Shown here: piece by piece, positions 54,538 to 61,863 of the stretch
Position numbering within the stretch: position 1 is the first letter of the stretch
Layout of the letters: the number at the start of each line of letters is the position of its first letter
Source: an uncultured Caryophanales bacterium
Lineage (GTDB): Bacteria > Bacillota_I > Bacilli_A > RFN20 > CAG-826
Length of the DNA stretch: 64,000 nt
NCBI GenBank assembly: GCA_946407815.1
Contig: CAMJPB010000001.1
Location: 124,001 to 188,000 of the forward strand
Direction: 5' to 3'
Translations under genes and position numbers: made by a program
The notes under the pieces: model-generated
Told to the model about the DNA's origin: nothing
What the model saw: the letters and a program-made list of their open reading frames with translations, nothing else
Database searches by the model: none

Positions 54538-55374
54538 ATGTTAGCTAATTTAAATGATGTATTGCTTAAAGCAAAAAAAGAAAGATATGCGGTAGGTTTG
54601 TTTAACACAACAGACACGGATATGTTAGAAGCAGCTATTTCAGCAGCCGAAGAAATGAATTCACCAATTATAATTGGTACTGCTGAAGTTTTGCTCCCTT
54701 TTGGTGAATTAGAATTAATTGCACCTTCAATTATTGCAAAAGCAAAAGAATCAAAAGTACCTGTTGTAGTTCATTATGACCATGGTTTGACTTTTGAAAA
54801 ATGTAAAGAAGCTTTAGCTTTAGGATTTACCTCTATTATGTTTGATGGTAGTGCTTATGATTATCAAACAAATGTGAAAATGACTAAAGAAATGAGAGAC
54901 TATGCTCATAAATTAGGTGCTACAATTGAAGGAGAAATCGGTCATGTTGGTGATGCAACAATTGGAGATAATTTACTCACTGATCGCTACACAACAGTAA
55001 AAGAAGCTAAAGATTTTTTAGAAGCGACCGGTGTAGATGCTTTAGCAATTTCAATCGGAACAGCTCATGGTGCTTATAAATTTAAACCTGTTTTAAACAT
55101 TGAACGTCTTAAAGAAATTAAAGATAACGTCGATATTCCTCTTGTTTTACACGGAGGAAGTGGACTTTCTGATGACGATTTTAAAAACACAATTGCTAAC
55201 GGCATTGCAAAGGTTAATGTTTTTACTGATTTATGTATCGCGGGTGTTAATGCAATGAAGACCGCTAATGAAAAAGGCTACGATTATCTAAAAACACGTA
55301 ATTTAAAAGTCGAGTATATCAAAAACGCGATTAAAGAAAAGATTAAAATTTTCGGCTCAGAAAATAAGGCTTAA
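54538..55374 (+). CDS. Class II ketose-bisphosphate aldolase (GatY/KbaY/Fba-type)
   Basis: A 278-residue zinc aldolase. VVHYDHGLTFEKC has the catalytic Asp and a zinc His, EGEIGHVGD a zinc Glu region, AISIGTAHGAYK another His and VLHGGSGLSDDD the phosphate-binding Gly segment. Product specificity between fructose- and tagatose-bisphosphate is not clear. It completes a deacetylase-isomerase-kinase-aldolase chain that would end in triose phosphates. Confidence 0.9.
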   Translation: MLANLNDVLLKAKKERYAVGLFNTTDTDMLEAAISAAEEMNSPIIIGTAEVLLPFGELELIAPSIIAKAKESKVPVVVHYDHGLTFEKCKEALALGFTSIMFDGSAYDYQTNVKMTKEMRDYAHKLGATIEGEIGHVGDATIGDNLLTDRYTTVKEAKDFLEATGVDALAISIGTAHGAYKFKPVLNIERLKEIKDNVDIPLVLHGGSGLSDDDFKNTIANGIAKVNVFTDLCIAGVNAMKTANEKGYDYLKTRNLKVEYIKNAIKEKIKIFGSENKA

Positions 55375-55398
55375 TACATAGTATTATAGTTAGTAAAT

Positions 55399-56880
55399 AT
55401 GGATACTAAAGATTTAATATTTTATGAGGTTTATCCGACATCATTTTATGATTCAAATGATGATGGAATTGGTGATTTAAAAGGAATCGAGCAAAAACTA
55501 GACTATATTAAGGATTTAGGGTGTAATGCTATTTGGATAAACCCATTCTTTAAATCCCCTTTTAAAGATGGTGGTTATGATGTTGAAGACTTTTTTGATG
55601 TTGATCCAAAATTTGGAACAATCGAAGATTTTAAATCATTACTAAGAAGCGCACATGAAAAAGGGATTAAGATCATTAACGACTTAGTTATAGGTCATGC
55701 CTCTATTTATAGTAAAATCTTTTTAGAAAGTGCAAAACCTGAAATAAATGAGTTTTCGGATCTTTTTATATGGACAGATTCTGTATGGGAAAACTCGAAA
55801 GAATTACGTTTAATTTCTGGTTTGTACGATAGGGATGGCGCTTTTATGGTGAACTTTTTTTCTCATCAGGCTGCTTTTAACCTTGGTTTTAATGAGATCA
55901 AATATCCATGGCAAATGTCATATAAAGATAAAAGAACGTTAAAAACACGTGAATTTATCCTTAAAATTATGAGATTTTGGCTAGACTTAGGTGTTGATGG
56001 TTTTAGGGTCGATATGGCTGATTGTTTGGTAAAACAAGATAAAGATCTATTGGCGACTATCGAGACCTGGAAATGGTTCTTTAGTATTATTAGAAAAGAA
56101 TACCCTAATGCTTATTTTGTATCTGAATGGGATTGGCCTGAAAAATCTTTAGAAGCAGGATTTGATGCCGATTTTGTTTTAGATTGTAATTTAAATTTTT
56201 ATCATCATTTGGCAAGAAGTAGTAAAGTGTCTGGTGGTCCAAGTTTATTAAACGGTGCTGATGATATTGACTTTATTGTTAATGATATGAAAGAGCGCTT
56301 TACTTCTGCTTTGAAAAGAGATAAACATATTGCACTTATAAGTGGAAATCATGATTGCGAAAGAATTTCGAATTTGTTGGATATTGATAGATTAAAAATG
56401 TTTTACATTTTTATGTATTCTATGCCTGGCAACCCCTTCCTTTATTATGGTGATGAATTAATGATGAGATCTAAACCTCTCGTTTCTAAAGATGGTGGTT
56501 ACCAAAGAACAAGTTCTAGAACTCCGATGATTTGGGATAATAATGATAAAAATCATGGATTTTCAAATACAAGTGGTAAGACATATTTACCTTTCTTTGA
56601 TATGAATACTTTATCGATTGAAGATGCGAAAAAAGATCCAACTTCTTTGCTTAATTTTATTAAAAAAATGATTGGCATAAGGAAAGAATGCTCCGATTTA
56701 ACAGGAAACTTACTTGAAATAAGAAATGCTCATAGAGTTCTTGTTATCGAAAGAGGCAATTTAAAGCTTTATTTAAACTGCTCAACGGAAGATTATATTT
56801 TTGATGGAGAAATTATTATTTCTTCAAAAGATATTACTAACAATATTTTGCCTCCGTTTACTGCTGTTTTAGCAAAATAA
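55399..56880 (+). CDS. GH13 alpha-glucosidase/trehalose-synthase-like enzyme
   Basis: A 493-residue alpha-amylase-superfamily enzyme without signal peptide. The regions are NDLVIGHAS (I, His kept), GFRVDMADCL (II, nucleophile Asp), FVSEWDWP (III, acid Glu) and ISGNHDCER (IV). The EVYPTSFYDSNDDGIGDLKGI start matches oligo-1,6-glucosidase/trehalulose-type enzymes. A short beta domain closes it. It is the last gene of the operon before the terminator at 56987. Substrate specificity is open. Confidence 0.9.
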   Translation: MDTKDLIFYEVYPTSFYDSNDDGIGDLKGIEQKLDYIKDLGCNAIWINPFFKSPFKDGGYDVEDFFDVDPKFGTIEDFKSLLRSAHEKGIKIINDLVIGHASIYSKIFLESAKPEINEFSDLFIWTDSVWENSKELRLISGLYDRDGAFMVNFFSHQAAFNLGFNEIKYPWQMSYKDKRTLKTREFILKIMRFWLDLGVDGFRVDMADCLVKQDKDLLATIETWKWFFSIIRKEYPNAYFVSEWDWPEKSLEAGFDADFVLDCNLNFYHHLARSSKVSGGPSLLNGADDIDFIVNDMKERFTSALKRDKHIALISGNHDCERISNLLDIDRLKMFYIFMYSMPGNPFLYYGDELMMRSKPLVSKDGGYQRTSSRTPMIWDNNDKNHGFSNTSGKTYLPFFDMNTLSIEDAKKDPTSLLNFIKKMIGIRKECSDLTGNLLEIRNAHRVLVIERGNLKLYLNCSTEDYIFDGEIIISSKDITNNILPPFTAVLAK

Positions 56881-56986
56881 TTTGAATCTCGAGATTTAGA
56901 TAAAGTAATAGCAACTACTATTGATAATATCTTGATAGAAAAGCATCTCTTTTTCGTAGTTCTCCATCACTAAGAAAAAATGATAT

Positions 56987-57025
56987 AAAGACAGCAAAAC
57001 TATATTGGTAAAGCTGTCTTTTTTT
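56987..57025 (+). terminator. Terminator of the catabolic operon
   Basis: AAAGACAGC and GCTGTCTTT with a 17-nt loop and a long T-run, 106 bp after the GH13 stop. The gap between stop and hairpin holds nothing recognisable. Confidence 0.8.
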
Positions 57026-57043
57026 ATTTAAATCACATTCTAT

Positions 57044-57081
57044 GTATCATATATGTTGATATTTATCAACATATATGATAC
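57044..57081. promoter_or_regulatory. Perfect 38-bp palindrome upstream of higB
   Basis: Arms of 18 nt (GTATCATATATGTTGATA and its exact complement) around a 2-nt centre. It lies 68 bp before the higB ATG, with a -10-like TATAAA just after it. A HigA operator is likely because HigA autoregulates through palindromes. Confidence 0.6.
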
Positions 57082-57148
57082 TCTATAAAATAACAAATTA
57101 GGTGGGCAAAATGCATGCTTGACATGTACACGTTAAACAGGTATATTT

Positions 57149-57436
57149 ATGATAAGATCTTTCAAAGACAAAGAAACAGAAAATATTTATAATGGTATTT
57201 TTTCTAAGAAATTTCCTTTCAATATTCAAAAGATTGCATTAAGGAAATTAATAATGCTGAATAGCTCTAGCTCATTGAAAGATCTTAGAATCCCGCCATC
57301 AAATCATTTAGAAAAGCTTACTGGGAATTTGGATGGATACTATAGCATTCGTATCAATGACAAATATAGAGTTATATTTAAATTAGATAGTGATGGTGCT
57401 GATGTTATCGATGTTAGAATAGTTGATTATCACTAA
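57149..57436 (+). CDS. higB: Toxin, HigB family (RelE/ParE superfamily)
   Basis: A 95-residue protein matching the HigB pattern along its whole length: MIRSFKDKETENIYNG, RKLIMLNSSSSLKDLRIPP, NHLEKLTGNLDGYYSIRIND and VIDVRIVDYH. HigB toxins cleave mRNA on the ribosome. The toxin gene precedes the antitoxin gene, as is normal for hig. It sits just inside the right border of the island. Confidence 0.94.
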   Translation: MIRSFKDKETENIYNGIFSKKFPFNIQKIALRKLIMLNSSSSLKDLRIPPSNHLEKLTGNLDGYYSIRINDKYRVIFKLDSDGADVIDVRIVDYH

Positions 57437-57447
57437 AGGAGAAAGGC

Positions 57448-57741
57448 ATGAAGAATATAGAATTACCAACAGTTGGAGAAATTCTTAAAGAAGAGTTTAT
57501 GGATCCTTATCACATCTCTGCTTATTTTTTAGCAAATTCTATTGGTGTTCCAGTTTCAAGAATACAAGACATTCTTCATGGAAGAAGAGGTGTTACATTA
57601 GATACTTCGATTAGATTAGGAAAATTTTTCGGCCTATCTGAGAGATATTTCTTAAATATTCAACTTGATATTGACTCTAGAAAGATTCATCTTGATAGCA
57701 AACAATCACTCGAACAAATTATTCCTTTTAAGTATGCATAA
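57448..57741 (+). CDS. higA: Antitoxin, HigA family (XRE-type HTH)
   Basis: A 97-residue protein with the HigA start (LPTVGEILKEEFMDPYHIS), an XRE helix-turn-helix (YFLANSIGVPVSRIQDILHGRRGVTLDTSIRLGKFFG) and SERYFLNIQLDIDSRK. It follows higB by 11 bp behind a GGAG site and should repress the pair through the upstream palindrome. Confidence 0.94.
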   Translation: MKNIELPTVGEILKEEFMDPYHISAYFLANSIGVPVSRIQDILHGRRGVTLDTSIRLGKFFGLSERYFLNIQLDIDSRKIHLDSKQSLEQIIPFKYA

Positions 57742-57783
57742 TTCAAATATGCTTTTTGTAAAATAGTAGTTTGAACAAAAAAG

Positions 57784-57805
57784 AGGATACAAAGCATCCT
57801 TTTTC
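57784..57805 (+). terminator. Terminator after higA
   Basis: AGGAT, 7-nt loop, ATCCT followed by a T-run. Confidence 0.6.
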
Positions 57806-57879
57806 AGATTTTACTAGGGCTTAAATTTTAATTGTCGCATTTGCTACAATCAAAATATGAATTGATTAATAACAATATC

Positions 57880-57966
57880 TATCTTAGTAAAACTTATGAA
57901 AAGGTAAATCGTCTAGACGAAATACTTAAAAAAGAGTCAGAACAAATCGAGAAAATGAAAAAATAA
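57880..57966 (+). pseudogene. rbfA': Truncated second copy of the rbfA 3' end
   Basis: In frame this encodes TYEKVNRLDEILKKESEQIE and KMKK with a stop, against TYEKVNRLDELLKKESEQID and KMKK in intact rbfA. Of the base differences within this matched stretch, four are synonymous and two give conservative changes (Leu to Ile, Asp to Glu). The copy starts abruptly at TATCTT; no rbfA homology lies upstream. This is what remains when an element enters the end of a gene and restores it with its own copy. The mostly silent divergence suggests that the two copies come from two functional rbfA genes, not from decay of one. Confidence 0.88.
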
Positions 57967-57989
57967 GATGCACTTTGTGCATCTTTTTT
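57967..57989. terminator. Bidirectional terminator at the right island border
   Basis: GATGCAC TTT GTGCATC followed by six T residues, next to the stop of galM on the other strand. It resembles the hairpin after intact rbfA. Confidence 0.8.
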
Positions 57990-58961
57990 CTATTTAGTTG
58001 AGAATTTATATTTAATGAATCGAGCGTATTTTTCGCCTGGTCTAAGAACTTTGCGGTTTAAATAGTTATCCATCGGTTCAATTGCAATACCACGATTTAC
58101 TTTTTCATTTGTGTTTAAATACTCAATATCATCTTCATAATTGTCGGAGTAAATTTGAACGCCTTCAAAATCAGTGTAAATTTTTAATTTAACATCTTTA
58201 CTTTTTAGAATAATTTGTGGTTTTTTGCTCATTTCATCAAATAACAAATAGTGGTCATAGCCATTAGCTTTACCTTGTTTTATTTGAGGTGACTTAAGTC
58301 CTTTTTTAATACGTTTGAAACTTCTGAAATCTAGTTCATCGAACACATCCTTAATTTCCAATGGAAGAAGTTCATCAGTGGTGGTGAGCAAGTATTGTGA
58401 AGATAAAATCTTCAAAGACAATGGTTTAACACTTTCTTCGCCAAGATTAAAATAGGAATGATTTGTTAAATCGCATAGTGTTGGTTTGTCTGAACTTGCC
58501 TTAAAATCGATTCTAAATTCAGGTTTTTCTTTCGCAATTTTATATGTAATTTGAGTTTTTAATGTACCAGGAAATCCTGACTCGCCATCTTTTGATGTGT
58601 AACTAAAAACAACTTTTGTCGATGTTTTCGATTCTGAAACTTTATATTTAAATGTTTTTGAGCTTAGTCCGTTGACTCCTCCATGAAGCGTATTTCCAAA
58701 CTCATTTTCTTCTAATTTATAGGTTTCGCCATCAATTTTTATAACGTCCCCTTTAATTCTATTAGCGGTTCTTCCAACGCTCTTCCCATGATAAATATTA
58801 TTCTTAGAATAATCATCTAGATTTTTAGGTGTCAAAAGCATCTCTTTATCTTTCAATTTAATGGAATAAATCGACGCTCCAAGATCACAAAAAGTAATAG
58901 TTAAATCACTATTAGAAACTTTTATGAATTTAAGATTATTTTCTAAGTATTCTTTAATCAT
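57990..58961 (-). CDS. galM: Aldose 1-epimerase (galactose mutarotase)
   Basis: A 323-residue protein of normal GalM length that interconverts sugar anomers in the cytoplasm. GKSVGRTANRI, NTLHGGVNGL, DLTNHSYFNLG (catalytic His) and RGIAIEPMDNYLN (catalytic Glu) are present. It lies outside the island on the opposite strand, 3 bp downstream of ttcA, and is probably part of the native rbfA-truB interval. Confidence 0.93.
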   Translation of the reverse strand: MIKEYLENNLKFIKVSNSDLTITFCDLGASIYSIKLKDKEMLLTPKNLDDYSKNNIYHGKSVGRTANRIKGDVIKIDGETYKLEENEFGNTLHGGVNGLSSKTFKYKVSESKTSTKVVFSYTSKDGESGFPGTLKTQITYKIAKEKPEFRIDFKASSDKPTLCDLTNHSYFNLGEESVKPLSLKILSSQYLLTTTDELLPLEIKDVFDELDFRSFKRIKKGLKSPQIKQGKANGYDHYLLFDEMSKKPQIILKSKDVKLKIYTDFEGVQIYSDNYEDDIEYLNTNEKVNRGIAIEPMDNYLNRKVLRPGEKYARFIKYKFSTK

Positions 58962-58964
58962 GAA

Positions 58965-59996
58965 CTACATTGGGTAAAACGGAGAATTGAAGTAGTGGAG
59001 GTTACTATTTATGAATGCCTCAATTGCTTCTTTTTCTTCCTCGTGTTCCTTTAACAAGCGCAAATCATGGATTGATGGAATCTCCTCTTTAGTGAACGAG
59101 ATAACTCCAATTGGCTTATCAAGTTTATAAACAACAAATCTAGTGACATCTTCCTCAAGATTTAAACATTTAAGATTCAATCTTAACTTAGTTTCATTTC
59201 TCGAGTCAGAAGCAGAAATAACAGGCTTAAATGAGAGATCTTTTCTTTCCATTTTGTAGAAAATATCAGTGTAATATAGGATCTCTTGTTCGTGATTTTC
59301 CATCATTAAGAAGAAATTGTGTTTCGCAGATGGATATTTTTTGTATATATCTTTTAATAAAGATTTCATTTCCGCACGCATTGTTTTGCCATCGTTTGGA
59401 CAATGAGATGGGAATGAAGGAATATTTTCTTCTTTTTGGCAGCGGATGATATCTTCTTCGTGACAAAGAATTAATGGACGAATGAATTCAATATCCGCAC
59501 GGTCAAGGTGCATTTTTGGTTGGAAAGAGGCGACTCGTCCTCCAAAAATTTCGTTCATGAATAAAGTTTCAATTGCATCATCTCCATGGTGTGCAAATGC
59601 AACTTTGTTGCATCCAAGTTCTTTAGCGACCTTATTTATTGCTGCCTTTTTCATTCTAGAGCAGATTGAACAAGGTAGGTTTTTCGCGTCTTTTTGTTGA
59701 GTTTTCAAAATTTTAAAAACTTCGCTTGAGTTATGAACAATTAATTCTAATCCAAGAGATTTAACGTATTCTTTGATTGGTTCCGCATCAAATCCAGGGA
59801 ATCCTAAGTCTAAAATGACTGGAACGATTTCAAAATTAACGCAGTCAAAATGTTGAAATTGAGAAAGTGCTTTTAAGAGCACCATAGAGTCTTTTCCGCC
59901 TGAAACGCCAATCATGACTTTGTCATTCTCGTGGAAAAAATCAAACTTTTGGTCTGCTTTACGAATGAGTCCTAGAATTCTTCTAATGGATTTCAT
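58965..59996 (-). CDS. ttcA: tRNA 2-thiocytidine biosynthesis protein TtcA-like, with C-terminal extension
   Basis: A PP-loop ATPase that thiolates C32 of tRNA. SGGKDSMVLL, PCSICSRMKK (Cys-x2-Cys for the Fe-S cluster) and AHHGDDAIETLFMNEIFGGR are typical. After about residue 260, some 80 further residues follow (FVVYKLDKPIGVISFTKEE onward) that core TtcA lacks; they faintly resemble part of a GNAT fold. The start is ATG 59996, with TATAAT 7 nt before it, so the message is leaderless. Confidence 0.88.
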   Translation of the reverse strand: MKSIRRILGLIRKADQKFDFFHENDKVMIGVSGGKDSMVLLKALSQFQHFDCVNFEIVPVILDLGFPGFDAEPIKEYVKSLGLELIVHNSSEVFKILKTQQKDAKNLPCSICSRMKKAAINKVAKELGCNKVAFAHHGDDAIETLFMNEIFGGRVASFQPKMHLDRADIEFIRPLILCHEEDIIRCQKEENIPSFPSHCPNDGKTMRAEMKSLLKDIYKKYPSAKHNFFLMMENHEQEILYYTDIFYKMERKDLSFKPVISASDSRNETKLRLNLKCLNLEEDVTRFVVYKLDKPIGVISFTKEEIPSIHDLRLLKEHEEEKEAIEAFINSNLHYFNSPFYPM

Positions 59997-60003
59997 AGAC
60001 AAT

Positions 60004-60009
60004 ATTATA
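60004..60009 (-). promoter_or_regulatory. -10 box of leaderless ttcA promoter
   Basis: TATAAT on the minus strand, 7 nt before the ATG at 59996, with TTGCCC 18 bp further upstream. Confidence 0.6.
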
Positions 60010-60039
60010 CATTTTATTTATTAAATAGGGCAATCAATA

Positions 60040-60045
60040 TAGAAT
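60040..60045 (+). promoter_or_regulatory. -10 box before truB
   Basis: TAGAAT 10 nt before the ATG at 60056; no Shine-Dalgarno. Divergent from the ttcA promoter in a 59-bp gap. Confidence 0.4.
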
Positions 60046-60055
60046 ATATGTACTT

Positions 60056-60901
60056 ATGATTAACGGAAGTTTACTAATTAATAAGGAAATTGGGCTAACT
60101 TCAAGACAAGAAGTTAACAATGTTTCTCGTAAATTAGGTCAAAAGAAAGCCGGTCACATCGGAACTCTTGATCCTTTTGCAGATGGACTTTTAGTCGTCC
60201 TTTTAGGAACTTCCACAAAAATTGCTCCATTCCTTGAAGTGATGGATAAAAAGTATTTGGCAACTCTCAAATTAGGAGAGAAAACAAATACTGGAGACCT
60301 AACTGGAGAAGTAGTGGAAAACAAAGAAATTCCAGAACTCACAAAAAAGAAAATATGCGGGATTTTCCAGGGATTTTTGGGAAAAACCACCCAAATTCCG
60401 CCTCTTTTTTCAGCATTAAAAGTGAACGGAAAAGAACTCTACAAGTACGCTAGACAAGGTGTTGAAATTGAAAGAAAACCTCGCGAAATAAATATCTTTT
60501 CTCTTGATTTAGTAAGCTTTGAAAAAGACGAAATAACTTTTGTAACTAAGGTTTCAAAAGGAACATACATCAGAACTTTAGGTGAAGACATAGCTGAAAA
60601 ATTAGGCACCGTTGGTCACTTAACAAAACTCACTCGTTTGGAAGTTGGACCTTACTCGCTTAAGGATGCAAAAAGAAGTAGTGAAGTAACTGAAGCTGAT
60701 TTAATCCCAATTAGCAAAATGTTAGCTCACTTAAAGTCGTTCGAATGTGATGAAGAGCTTGCTAAAAAAGCCTTAAACGGAATGCATTTTAGACTTCCGA
60801 TTAACGATGAACAAATACTCTTAAAAGACAAAGATGGTATAATAGCTCTCTACAAGAGAGAACCAAGTGGAGTCTATAGCTGCGTTCGCGGATTACGTTA
60901 A
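60056..60901 (+). CDS. truB: tRNA pseudouridine(55) synthase
   Basis: A 281-residue TruB. The catalytic Asp is in GHIGTLDPFADGLLVV; RQEVNNVSRKLGQKKAGH and VSKGTYIRTLGEDIAEKLG are further hallmarks. In most Firmicutes it lies directly after rbfA; here the island plus galM and ttcA intervene. ribF follows after a 74-bp gap with a terminator-like hairpin. Confidence 0.95.
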   Translation: MINGSLLINKEIGLTSRQEVNNVSRKLGQKKAGHIGTLDPFADGLLVVLLGTSTKIAPFLEVMDKKYLATLKLGEKTNTGDLTGEVVENKEIPELTKKKICGIFQGFLGKTTQIPPLFSALKVNGKELYKYARQGVEIERKPREINIFSLDLVSFEKDEITFVTKVSKGTYIRTLGEDIAEKLGTVGHLTKLTRLEVGPYSLKDAKRSSEVTEADLIPISKMLAHLKSFECDEELAKKALNGMHFRLPINDEQILLKDKDGIIALYKREPSGVYSCVRGLR

Positions 60902-60905
60902 AAAA

Positions 60906-60948
60906 TAAAAATAGCCAAAATTATCTTAGATAGTGAGTGCTATTTTTT
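60906..60948 (+). terminator. Possible terminator between truB and ribF
   Basis: AAAAATAGC and GCTATTTTTT enclose a 24-nt loop. Confidence 0.5.
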
Positions 60949-60959
60949 CTTTTTACGTG

Positions 60960-60965
60960 TATAAT
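60960..60965 (+). promoter_or_regulatory. -10 box before ribF
   Basis: TATAAT 10 nt before the ATG at 60976, preceded by TG; no ribosome site in between. Leader of about 3 nt expected. Confidence 0.55.
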
Positions 60966-60975
60966 ATTTTTCAGA

Positions 60976-61863
60976 ATGAAAACGATTCTTTTAGATTACA
61001 AAAAACCTACTGAAAGATTTGACTCTCTTTCGCTTTGTTTAGGCTACTTTGATGGCGTACATATTGGGCACCAAGAACTCATTAAATACGCTAGAAAATA
61101 CGCTAAACATATTTTAGGGTTGCTCACTTTCTCTAAACCTATATCTACAATTGTAGATAATGGCAAGAATAAGAGCGTTTTAACTTCTCTAGATGATCGT
61201 TTTAAAATCATTTCTAAACTTGGAGTTGACTACTATTTTGTCGCCCAAATCGATAAAGAATTTACTAAGCTTTCTGACATGGATTTCATCGAAATGCTCA
61301 AGAAAATGCACGTTAAAGAGATTTTTGTCGGAAAAGATTTTAGATATGGCGCTCAAGCTAAAGGAACTATTTCGACACTTAAGGATTATTTCGATGTCTA
61401 CGAAATTGATATTAAAAACGTAAATGGCGAGAAAGTTTCGACTCAATCAATCGCTAATTTAGTTAAAGATGGCGAAATTGAAAAAGCAAATGACCTTTTA
61501 GGTCATAATTACAGTGTTGTCGGAAATATTGTAAGTGGAAATCACATCGGATCAAAGATTGGATTCCCAACATTAAACTTAAAGTTATCTGACAACTACG
61601 TGCTTCCAAAATTCGGTGTTTATAAGACAATTTGTTACGTTGATAACGTTCCACATATTTCAATCACAAATGTTGGAGTTAAGCCAACAATTGGAAAAGG
61701 TTTTGAACCTGGAATTGAAATACATCTTAAAGAATTTAAGGGTGAAGTTAAAGGTGATGTAATTAACCTTGAATTTTTGAAGTTCATTCGCCCTGAAAAA
61801 GAGTTCTCTTCTATTGAAGAACTTAAATCTCAAATCGAAAAGGATGTAAAAGAGGTTTTCTAA
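60976..61863 (+). CDS. ribF: Bifunctional riboflavin kinase/FAD synthetase
   Basis: A 295-residue two-domain enzyme making FMN and FAD. The N-terminal nucleotidyltransferase has LGYFDGVHIGHQELI and VKEIFVGKDFRYG; the C-terminal riboflavin kinase has GNHIGSKIGFPTLNLKL and ISITNVGVKPTIG. The start is ATG 60976, because the earlier in-frame TTG lies upstream of the predicted transcription start. Its stop overlaps the next gene start (TAATG). Confidence 0.95.
   Translation: MKTILLDYKKPTERFDSLSLCLGYFDGVHIGHQELIKYARKYAKHILGLLTFSKPISTIVDNGKNKSVLTSLDDRFKIISKLGVDYYFVAQIDKEFTKLSDMDFIEMLKKMHVKEIFVGKDFRYGAQAKGTISTLKDYFDVYEIDIKNVNGEKVSTQSIANLVKDGEIEKANDLLGHNYSVVGNIVSGNHIGSKIGFPTLNLKLSDNYVLPKFGVYKTICYVDNVPHISITNVGVKPTIGKGFEPGIEIHLKEFKGEVKGDVINLEFLKFIRPEKEFSSIEELKSQIEKDVKEVF

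Larger units (their letters stand above)
57880..57989 (+). repeat. Right copy of the island-flanking direct repeat
   Basis: Pairs with 18425-18532 and includes the post-rbfA hairpin (GATGCAC, TTT, GTGCATC, T6). The distance between the copies is about 39.4 kb. Confidence 0.85.

Noticed and set aside
18512-57879. Integrase, relaxase or phage genes in the island
   Set aside because: None of the coding frames resembles a tyrosine or serine recombinase, conjugation or phage protein.
60937-60975. Hydrophobic N-terminal extension of RibF
   Set aside because: It would start before the predicted -10 box and is not found in RibF proteins; ATG 60976 fits.
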